Shown here: piece by piece, positions 1 to 6,176 of the stretch
Layout: every line of letters starts with the position of its first letter
Position numbering within the stretch: the first letter of the stretch is position 1
Assembly: GCA_028872645.1 (NCBI GenBank)
Contig: JAPKDK010000164.1
Span: 1 to 6,596 of the forward strand
DNA length: 6,596 bases
Reading direction: 5' to 3'
Origin: Verrucomicrobiota bacterium
GTDB taxonomy: Bacteria; Verrucomicrobiota; Verrucomicrobiia; Limisphaerales; UBA1100
Translations under genes and position numbers: made by a program
Notes under the pieces: model-generated
The model's database searches: none
What the model was told of the DNA's origin: nothing
What the model saw: only the letters and a program-made list of their open reading frames with translations

Positions 1-257
1 GCCTGCCCATTCCGAACATCACTCAACACGGCCCCAGCGCCAGCGCGGTCATCCTCGTTGAAGGCGAAAGCGACCACGTCAGTTTTGGAAATCTCAACGC
101 CGCCCTTGCCGCACCCGACACGCAACTTCGCCTCTTCGGCAAACCTCACGTCAAAGGCAAACGCCGCATGGGCGTGGCCATCGCCCGCGGGGAATCCATC
201 GACGAAGCGCGCGCGAAAGCGAAGGCGGCAGCTGGGGCGGTGGAGGTTGGTTTGTAA
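1..257 (+). CDS. purT: Formate-dependent phosphoribosylglycinamide formyltransferase (GAR transformylase 2), C-terminal end only
   Basis: This is the last ~84 codons of a gene that begins before the window; it is read from position 3 and stops at TAA 255-257. PurT is a cytoplasmic ATP-grasp enzyme that makes formyl-GAR from GAR, formate and ATP in de novo purine synthesis. The visible part is the C-terminal domain. It contains GPSASAVILVEGES, then LRLFGKP, then KGKRRMGVAIARGES, and ends in an alanine/lysine-rich helix (ARAKAKAAAGAVEV). This order and spacing match the C-terminus of E. coli PurT as I remember it (ASAVIL, IRLFGKPEIDG, RRLGVALATAES, RAKHAAGQVKV). The catalytic ATP-grasp core is outside the window, so activity cannot be judged. 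The stretch is GC-rich, like the region up to about 2800. It is not visibly linked in function to the genes that follow. The family call is firm; the symbol rests on this C-terminal pattern. Confidence 0.9.
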   Translation, partial: LPIPNITQHGPSASAVILVEGESDHVSFGNLNAALAAPDTQLRLFGKPHVKGKRRMGVAIARGESIDEARAKAKAAAGAVEVGL

Positions 258-291
258 AGCGACGCATTCTCTCCACGCGAAATCCGGTGCC

Positions 292-1268
292 GCCTCGCGC
301 CGTTCCTTCCTGAAGGCCGGTGCCGCGCTGAAGCACCCGTGCACGGCTCATCCGAAGGTCGACCCAAGACCGGTGAGATGATGTTTCACGCCTATGCGGT
401 CGCACCTTTTCAGCCGAATTTGGTTTACAGCGTTGCTGATCGCAAAGGCAAAATCATCCACACAACGGAGATCAAACTGCCCCGGCCCGTGATGATGCAC
501 GACCTGGCCATCACCAGGAAATTCACCCTGTTTCTCGACGCGCCCTTTGTGTTGGATTCAGCGGGGTTGATGCGCGGCGACCCACTGTACAAGTGGGAAC
601 CCAAGTTTGGGGCGAGGATCGGTGTCCTGTAGCGTCACGCCACGGGCGACAAGGTTCGCTGGTTCGAGATCAAGCCTGGTTTCGGCGTTCATGTCTTCAA
701 CGCTTTTGAGGACGGCGGCGAAGTGAACCTGTATGGCTGCCGTTATCCAAGTTTTCCGGACGTCGTATCCTTTAATCCAAAAGCACTGAACGACAAGGGC
801 GCGGAGATCGCAAAGGAAAACCGGCCGGTCGCCTATCGCTGGCAACTCAACCTCAAAACAGGCAAGATGACTGAAGGGGCTTTGGACGACTTTGATTGCG
901 AATTCCCACGTATCGAAGATCGACTTGCCGGAGCAAAAAATCGCTACGGATATGGCCTATCCGGCGGGGATGCCCAGTTGGGGTTCAACTCTCTGGTGAA
1001 GTTTGATTTCGCCAAGGAAAGGAACGAGCGGCATAACTTGGGCAAAAATCGTGAATGTGGAGAAGGCGTATTTGTTCGCCGGAAGAACGGCAAGAACGAA
1101 GACGACGGATATTTGATTTCATTCATCTACGACCATGCTGAACGACGAAGTGAGATAGCGATTATCGACTGCCGCGCTTTCAAGAAAGCTGTCATCGCCC
1201 GCGTCCTGATTCCCCAGCGCGTGCCCAACGGCTTCCACGGCATGTGGCTGGACGACGACGTTCTGTGA
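292..1268 (+). pseudogene. Carotenoid oxygenase (RPE65/carotenoid cleavage dioxygenase family), truncated and frame-broken
   Basis: Members of this family use a non-heme Fe(II) held by four histidines to cleave carotenoids, apocarotenoids or stilbenes. Clear homology begins about 328 with LKHPCTAHPKVDP (first His codon 349-351). It changes frame at the CCC run 363-365, where DPKTGEMM continues one base out of phase, consistent with loss of one C. It then runs in a single frame to TGA 1266-1268. Landmarks are MMHDLAIT (His 498-500), GARIGVL followed by an in-frame TAG at 630-632, RWFEIKPGFGVHVFNAFEDGG (His 690-692), RYGYG, EDDGYLISFIYD, and the family-typical ending PQRVPNGFHGMW (His 1236-1238). 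The N-terminal portion before the first His is missing, an estimated 150-200 residues compared with complete members. No start codon with a ribosome site precedes it, and purT ends only about 70 bases upstream. Codons 292-330 read ASRRSFLKAGAAL, which resembles a Tat signal and may be the relic of the original export signal. I read this as a pseudogene; a sequencing error could explain one lesion but hardly all three. Confidence 0.88.
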
Positions 1269-1367
1269 TCGCTTGAGCTAGGATAGCCGCCAAATGTACG
1301 TTCGAATGTCGACCTGATTCCTTTTCCTTGCAACGGCGGAGCGAAGTCAGGATGATGCTCACCCGCC
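1269..1367 (+). other. Spacer before the sulfatase operon; no clear promoter seen
   Basis: This 99-base gap separates the pseudogene from the first operon gene, so the operon promoter is expected here or within the decayed gene. I see no convincing -35/-10 pair. The best purine-rich stretch, CAGGA at 1348-1352, lies 15 bases before the ATG at 1368, too far for a normal Shine-Dalgarno. A small imperfect palindrome (ACGTTCGAATGT, 1298-1309) is present and may be chance. No hairpin followed by a T-run is visible to terminate upstream transcription. Confidence 0.35.
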
Positions 1368-2822
1368 ATGAGAATTTTCACCGTCATCCTCTGCCTGGGT
1401 TTTGTCAGCGTTGGTTGGAGCGCAACCAAACCGAATGTCCTGTTCATTGCCATCGACGACCTTGCGCCGGCGTTGCGGTGCTATGGAAATCTCATCGCCA
1501 AAACGCCACACATCGACCGGCTCGCAGTCAGTGGTGTGCGGTTTGATCGCGCGTACAATCAACTGCCGCTGTGCAACCCGACGCGGGCGAGTGTGATGAC
1601 GGGGCTGCGGCCGGACACGATCAAGGTTTATGATCTCGACCGGCACTTTCGTGATGAGGTGCCCAGAGCGGTGACGCTTTCACAAACCTTCATGCGGAAT
1701 GGCTGGTGGGCGGGGCGCGTGGGGAAAATTTATCATTACAACGTGCCCGCGAGTATTGGCACGGATGGGTTTGATGATCCGCCGAGTTGGCAGAAAACCG
1801 TGAACCCGAAGGGCCGCGACAAAACGGACGAGGGACTCATCTTCAACGCCGAGCCACATCGCAAAATCAGCGGCGCGCTGAGTTGGCTGGCGGCGGAAGG
1901 CGCGGATGAGGAGCAGACCGATGGGATGATTACCACCGAGGCGATCAAGCTGATGGCCGTGCGCCGAAAAATCGGCAAGCCGTTCTTTTTGGGCGTGGGA
2001 TTTTTCCGGCCGCACACGCCGTATGTGGCACCCAAGAAATATTTTGCGATGTATCCGCTCAAGGACATGCGGCTGCCGTACGCGCCCAAGGGTGATCGTG
2101 AGGACATCCCCACCGCGGCGTTCGCGCACAATAATCCCGTGCCGCATTATAGCTTGGATGAACTGACCTGCCGCAAGGCGTTGCAGGCGTACTACGCGAC
2201 CATTTCGTTTGTGGACGCGCAAGTCGGGCGGCTGATGACGGCGCTGGAGCGGTTGGGTTTGGCGGACAACACCATCGTCGTTTTGTGGAGCGACCATGGT
2301 TATCACCTCGGCGAGCACAACGGCATTTGGCAGAAGCGCACACTCTTCGAACAATCCGCGCGCACACCGTTGATCATTCGCGCCCCCAACGCAAAAGGCA
2401 ATGGCACCGCTTGCGCGCGCATTGTGGAATTCGTGGATATTTATCCAACCCTCACCGACCTCGCCGGACTCAAGCCCCCCAAAGCTCTCGAAGGCCGCAG
2501 CTTGCGTCCTTTGCTGGAAAATCCATTGCTCAAATGGAACGGCACCGCCATCACCCAAGTGCTGCGCCCCGCCGACAAACGTCTGCCCAAACCGGTCATG
2601 GGCCGCAGCATCCGCACCGAGCGCTGGCGCTATACCGATTGGGCTGAAGGTAAATCCGGAGTGGAGCTCTATGACCACGCCGCCGACCCATTGGAATTCA
2701 ATAACCTCGCTCTCAAACCTGATGATGAGACCAAGACCGTGATGCAAATATTGCGAAAAAAACTCGAAAAGAAAGCTAGCGGCAAAGTGCCAACTACACC
2801 CTTTAACCCGAAGAGGCTTTGA
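1368..2822 (+). CDS. Secreted S1-family sulfatase, iduronate-2-sulfatase-like
   Basis: This 484-residue type I sulfatase would hydrolyse sulfate esters, probably on a polysaccharide, outside the cytoplasm. Residues 1-19 form a signal peptide (positive start, hydrophobic core, likely cut after GWSA). The start is fixed at ATG 1368 because TGA 1353-1355 lies in frame just upstream. Active-site residues in order are: D30-D31 (metal); CNPTR 69-73, with C69 the formylglycine precursor; GRVGKIYHY with K120 and H123; FFRPHTPY with H216; WSDHGYHLGEH with D309 and H310 (metal); and K323. The set is complete. VYDLDRHFRDEVP, then GKIYHY and GTDGFDDPPSW are hallmarks of the iduronate-2-sulfatase-like group (I would place it in S1_7), but the true substrate need not be iduronate. 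Formylglycine maturation needs an FGE or anSME enzyme not encoded here. It is the first gene of the operon, and its TGA overlaps the next start. It is more GC-rich than the genes after it. Confidence 0.93.
   Translation: MRIFTVILCLGFVSVGWSATKPNVLFIAIDDLAPALRCYGNLIAKTPHIDRLAVSGVRFDRAYNQLPLCNPTRASVMTGLRPDTIKVYDLDRHFRDEVPRAVTLSQTFMRNGWWAGRVGKIYHYNVPASIGTDGFDDPPSWQKTVNPKGRDKTDEGLIFNAEPHRKISGALSWLAAEGADEEQTDGMITTEAIKLMAVRRKIGKPFFLGVGFFRPHTPYVAPKKYFAMYPLKDMRLPYAPKGDREDIPTAAFAHNNPVPHYSLDELTCRKALQAYYATISFVDAQVGRLMTALERLGLADNTIVVLWSDHGYHLGEHNGIWQKRTLFEQSARTPLIIRAPNAKGNGTACARIVEFVDIYPTLTDLAGLKPPKALEGRSLRPLLENPLLKWNGTAITQVLRPADKRLPKPVMGRSIRTERWRYTDWAEGKSGVELYDHAADPLEFNNLALKPDDETKTVMQILRKKLEKKASGKVPTTPFNPKRL
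2813..2821 (+). promoter_or_regulatory. GAGG ribosome site and TTG start inside a TTGA stop/start overlap
   Basis: The sulfatase stop TGA (2820-2822) overlaps the hydrolase start TTG (2819-2821). TAA at 2804-2806 lies in the hydrolase frame, so no start further upstream is possible, and a signal peptide follows TTG at once. GAGG at 2813-2816 is only 2 bases from TTG, closer than usual. This suggests initiation by ribosomes that have just terminated on the sulfatase (translational coupling). Confidence 0.6.
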
Positions 2823-4654
2823 GATTCTTATCGATTATTTTTATCAGCCTACCCGGATTACTGTCCGCCGCGGACTCGTTGCCTTCCTTAAAGGATAAGG
2901 TGCCTCAAACGGTGGAGGATTTGTGGAAGGACTATGATCCCAGTGCTGAACCATTAAAAACTCAGTTGGTCCGGGAATGGGAGGAGGATGGAGTGGTGAT
3001 TCGTTATCTGCGCTATTACATCGGTAGTTTCAAAAGTAAACCGGCGTGGATGTCTGCCTTCTATGCATTCCCTAAAAACGCAAAGAATTTGCCTGGGGTG
3101 TTGCACATGCATGGAGGCGGTCAAAGAGCCAACTTAACTTTGGTTAAATTCCACGCTTCTCAAGGATACGGTGCTTTGTCAGTGAACTGGGGAGGGAAAC
3201 CCATGGAAGGGGCCAAACCGGGTGAAGCCAATACCGATTGGGGAGCAGTGGATCCCACCCAGAATAATGTGCCGGGTTATTTCAATGTGTTGCCAGGTGA
3301 GAAGTTTTTGGACCCGATGGAGTCACCGCGTAACTGTAATTGGTTTCTGATCATCATAGGTTGCCGACGCGGTTTAACATTTTTGGAAAAACAACCTGAG
3401 GTGGATGGTAAACGGTTGGGTATTCGTGGACATTCGATGGGGGGTAACCTCACCATGTATGTGGCCGGTTCGGATGGGCGCGTGAAGGTGGCTTCACCTT
3501 CAGTAGGGGGTTCGGGTTTTCGTACCTATTCCAGTTACGGTTTGCCGCCGCAAATTAGGAACGTAAAAGGGGATCTTGAGCTGTTTCGCCGTACCATGGG
3601 GTATCAATTTTACGCTCCGAGGATTACTGCGCCACTTTTGCATTTGGGTGCGAGTAACGATTTTCATGGCCAGATGGATGCCACCTACGCGACCGGTGCT
3701 CGGGTGAATAAAACGGTGCCACAAAGATTTGTTTTCGCACCGCATTTCAATCATCGCTTCAATCCGGAACAACAAGTGGCCCGTATCCTGTGGCTGGACC
3801 AGCACCTTAAAGGTGGGTTGAAGTTGCCGGCAACTCCGTCAAGTGAGCTGGACCTCAAACCTGTTCCAGTTTTGCGTGTTGTGCCTGCCAAAGGGCTGCC
3901 TGTTAAGGGGGTGGAGATATATTACTCGGTCGATCCGGACGCCCGTTCGCGGTTCTGGCGTGATGCGCAAGCAAAGCAAAACGGTAACACATGGTCAGCC
4001 AAGTTGCCGCTGATGGATTTGAATCAGCCGCTGTTTGCCTTCGCCAACGTGTACTACCAATTGCCAAAGCCCGCAGCTTTGCCACGCAACGCGGCGTCGG
4101 ATGAAGTTTGTGTCAGTTCGCTCTTTCACGAAGCCAAACCAGCAGCGTTGAAGGCCGCAGGCGTGAAAGCTGTAGGCGGGTCGGAGCGAGTGATTGATGA
4201 CTTCAATCGTAGCTTCCACGATTGGTTTACCATTAATGGCCATCATCGTCCTCTGTGGCAGCACTGGACACGCAAGTTGACAGATCCCAAATGGCGCGGG
4301 CCTGACGGAGCCAAGCTTGCCCTCACCCTGCAGAGTGAAAAGCCCAATCTTCTGGCGTTTGTTCTCAAGGAAAATGTGTGGCGCAACTATCGCGGCAAGC
4401 AGCGCGAATATGTGGCTGAAGTACGGGTCAAAGGAGGGGCAGTGGAAACAGTGATGCTTGATCTACATGATTTTAAATGTGTGAGTGACAATGCGGCCCC
4501 TAAGGATTGGAAACAGGTCGATCAACTGGCCATTTGCGCCAAGTACGAGATTCGTAGCCGTAAACCCGGAGTGAAGCCAAAGGTTATCGCTGCTAATCCC
4601 TGGCAGGGGCCCAAACCCGTCTTTAAACGCCTTGAATGGCAGCTCAAGGATTGA
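2819..4654 (+). CDS. Secreted alpha/beta hydrolase (acetyl xylan esterase / dienelactone hydrolase-like) with C-terminal beta-sandwich region
   Basis: This 611-residue protein starts at TTG 2819. Residues 1-18 are a signal peptide ending LLSAA. Residues ~60-335 are an alpha/beta hydrolase: the oxyanion region HMHGGG is at 97-101, and the nucleophile elbow GHSMGG at 204-209 has S206. The likely acid is D281 in GASNDFHG, and the likely histidine is H309 or H312 in PHFNHRF. Residues ~345-415 look like a small beta domain (VEIYYSVDP, FAFANVYYQL). From ~458, IDDFNRSFHDWF begins a segment resembling the jelly-roll domains that follow an 'xDDF' start in CIA30/CBM11-like proteins, which suggests sugar binding. 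With two sulfatases and a GH16 as neighbours, removal of acetyl or other acyl groups from a glycan is the most likely job. A general carboxylesterase or dienelactone-type hydrolase remains possible. Local GC is lower than in the preceding sulfatase. The fold is well supported; the substrate is inferred. Confidence 0.82.
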   Translation: MRFLSIIFISLPGLLSAADSLPSLKDKVPQTVEDLWKDYDPSAEPLKTQLVREWEEDGVVIRYLRYYIGSFKSKPAWMSAFYAFPKNAKNLPGVLHMHGGGQRANLTLVKFHASQGYGALSVNWGGKPMEGAKPGEANTDWGAVDPTQNNVPGYFNVLPGEKFLDPMESPRNCNWFLIIIGCRRGLTFLEKQPEVDGKRLGIRGHSMGGNLTMYVAGSDGRVKVASPSVGGSGFRTYSSYGLPPQIRNVKGDLELFRRTMGYQFYAPRITAPLLHLGASNDFHGQMDATYATGARVNKTVPQRFVFAPHFNHRFNPEQQVARILWLDQHLKGGLKLPATPSSELDLKPVPVLRVVPAKGLPVKGVEIYYSVDPDARSRFWRDAQAKQNGNTWSAKLPLMDLNQPLFAFANVYYQLPKPAALPRNAASDEVCVSSLFHEAKPAALKAAGVKAVGGSERVIDDFNRSFHDWFTINGHHRPLWQHWTRKLTDPKWRGPDGAKLALTLQSEKPNLLAFVLKENVWRNYRGKQREYVAEVRVKGGAVETVMLDLHDFKCVSDNAAPKDWKQVDQLAICAKYEIRSRKPGVKPKVIAANPWQGPKPVFKRLEWQLKD

Positions 4655-4685
4655 CCTAACCCTCCTTTTGGTTTCACAAATGGGT

Positions 4686-6176
4686 ATGCGGTTTCTTTAT
4701 TTCAGTTGTCTGCTTTGGGTAGTGGTTGCACTTCAAGCGAAGGATACGCGCCCCAACATCGTCTTCCTGCTTTCTGATGATCAGGCTGTGCGTACCATGG
4801 GTTGCTATGGCGCACCCGACGTGAAGACACCCAACCTCGATCGATTGGGTGCGGATGGAATGATCTTCGATTGCCATTACGACACCACAGCCATTTGCAT
4901 GGCGAGCCGGGCTAATATTATGACGGGGATGTTTGAGTACAAAACCGGTTGCAACTTCGAGCATGGCACGATGGTGGAGGTAAATTGGCGGCGGAGTTAT
5001 CCGGTGCTACTGCGCAAGGCGGGATATCGAACGGGTTTTGCGGGCAAATTTGGGTTCGAGGTAAGCAAGCAGCCAGGCGGCAAGAGTAAGTGGCTGCCAG
5101 AAGATGATTTTGACCGCTGGGGTGGCGGCCCAGGCCAGACGAGTTTCAGGACCGCACAAAATACGTCGATGAAGGCGTATGCAAAGAAGTGGCCGCACGC
5201 AACCTTGTCTTATGGGGCTTTCAGTCAGGATTTTATTGCCGACATGGCGAAGAGTGATTCCCCGTTTTGTTTGTCCATCAGTTTCAAGGCACCACACCGA
5301 CCGGTGCAACCGGATCCGAAGTTTGATCACGTGTATGCCGGCAAGAAATTTTCAAAGCCGGCTAACTATGGCCGTCAGGCCGGTAAACATTTTTCCAAGC
5401 AAAGCACCATGGGGCGTCAACATGAGCGTTTTGAAAGCTGGAATTACGATAAGGATTACGATGGAGTGATGGCGAAATACCATCAGCAGATCTACGCGAT
5501 TGATGTGGCGGTGGGTATGGTTCGTGATGCACTCAATAAACACGGCGTGGCCGATAACACGGTGATTATTTACACCTCCGATAACGGTTTCCTCTGTGGC
5601 TCGCACGGTTACGGCTCAAAGGTGTTGCCGTACGAGGAGGCATCGCGTGTACCGCTATTGATATTTGATCCGCGCCACGCCAACAGCGGAAAACGCCTGC
5701 GTTGTGCGTCGTTAACCGGCAATGTGGACTTTGCTCCGACGATTCTGGAACTGGCCGGATTGTCGGTGCCAAAGAATATGGACGGCAAGAGTCTGCTTAA
5801 GCTCTACAACGATCCGAAGGCCCAAACTCACAAAGCATTGCCGCTCACCAATGTATGGGGACCCAAGGCAGTTCACAGTTTCTCAGTAGTCACCAAGGAT
5901 TGGAAATACGTGTACTGGCCGTATGCCGAGGGTGACCTAGAGGCGACGGATGAACTTTATCACTTAGCCAAGGACCGGTTGGAATTGAGTAACGTGATCG
6001 GTGATAGTGATGCTAAGGAGGCTTTGCAAGCCATGCGCCAAACCTACGATCAGGCCGTTAATCACTGGAAAAAGAATTCAGTACCTTATCATGATTATTC
6101 TCAGTACGGGGCCATTTTTGATCGCAGTGTAAAATGGGCAGATAAACGTGAGGCATTTTTACGTGGCAGAAAATAG
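4686..6176 (+). CDS. Secreted S1-family sulfatase with CxAxR motif
   Basis: This second type I sulfatase has 496 residues from ATG 4686. I chose 4686 because MRFLYFSCLLWVVVALQA is a clean signal peptide (cut after A18) like those of its neighbours; ATG 4680 (two residues longer) is equally allowed, and neither has a good ribosome site. Active-site landmarks are: DD at 31-32 in FLLSDDQ; CMASR at 71-75, with C71 as formylglycine precursor and Ala where most sulfatases have Pro; K121 in GKFGFE; K201 and H204 in SFKAPHRP; D299-N300 in TSDNG; H307; and K312. The usual GKWH histidine is absent (GKFG). The (C/S)-x-(P/A)-x-R motif is a recognised maturation signal, so activity is plausible. It is only distantly like the first sulfatase, so a different sulfate position or sugar is likely. 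Its stop follows the downstream GTG start by 14 bases. Confidence 0.92.
   Translation: MRFLYFSCLLWVVVALQAKDTRPNIVFLLSDDQAVRTMGCYGAPDVKTPNLDRLGADGMIFDCHYDTTAICMASRANIMTGMFEYKTGCNFEHGTMVEVNWRRSYPVLLRKAGYRTGFAGKFGFEVSKQPGGKSKWLPEDDFDRWGGGPGQTSFRTAQNTSMKAYAKKWPHATLSYGAFSQDFIADMAKSDSPFCLSISFKAPHRPVQPDPKFDHVYAGKKFSKPANYGRQAGKHFSKQSTMGRQHERFESWNYDKDYDGVMAKYHQQIYAIDVAVGMVRDALNKHGVADNTVIIYTSDNGFLCGSHGYGSKVLPYEEASRVPLLIFDPRHANSGKRLRCASLTGNVDFAPTILELAGLSVPKNMDGKSLLKLYNDPKAQTHKALPLTNVWGPKAVHSFSVVTKDWKYVYWPYAEGDLEATDELYHLAKDRLELSNVIGDSDAKEALQAMRQTYDQAVNHWKKNSVPYHDYSQYGAIFDRSVKWADKREAFLRGRK
5340..5420 (+). repeat. Degenerate 14-residue tandem repeat within the second sulfatase
   Basis: Two neighbouring segments read GKKFSKPANYGRQ (5340-5378) and GKHFSKQSTMGRQ (5382-5420), separated by one alanine codon. 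Eight of 13 residues match (GK-FSK----GRQ). The codons have diverged considerably, so the duplication is old or the similarity is convergent. It lies between the SFKAPHRP and DNG active-site segments, where sulfatases carry substrate-specific insertions. Confidence 0.5.
6150..6165 (+). promoter_or_regulatory. Shine-Dalgarno GAGG and GTG start of the GH16 gene, inside the end of the sulfatase gene
   Basis: GAGG at 6150-6153 is 9 bases before GTG 6163-6165, a near-ideal spacing. A signal peptide follows the GTG directly, which supports this start over internal TTG codons. The site lies wholly in the last codons of the preceding sulfatase gene, giving a 14-base overlap. Confidence 0.7.

Noticed and set aside
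304..317. CCTTC/GAAGG inverted repeat after purT as a terminator
   Set aside because: The 5-bp stem has a 2-base loop and no T-run follows; it also lies in the pseudogene's reading frame.
363..632. Programmed frameshift or stop-codon readthrough in the oxygenase
   Set aside because: CCC followed by AAG is not a recognised slippery heptamer and I see no stimulatory structure. The missing N-terminus and start favour decay.
723..1268. A stand-alone 181-residue gene starting at GTG 723
   Set aside because: The same frame continues upstream through oxygenase sequence to TAG 630-632, and the piece alone has only the fourth iron-binding histidine. It is the C-terminal remnant of the pseudogene.
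1298..1309. Imperfect palindrome ACGTTCGAATGT as an operator
   Set aside because: It is short with one mismatched pair and stands alone. There is no second copy or recognisable promoter beside it, so chance is a sufficient explanation.
1680..2747. A 355-codon open frame on the minus strand
   Set aside because: It lies entirely opposite the first sulfatase, whose active-site motifs are complete. Its product has no recognisable domain, and long antisense frames are expected opposite GC-rich genes.
4632..4685. An earlier TTG start (4632) for the second sulfatase
   Set aside because: It would add a polar stretch ahead of a good signal peptide and overlap the hydrolase gene; ATG 4680 or 4686 gives a normal signal peptide.
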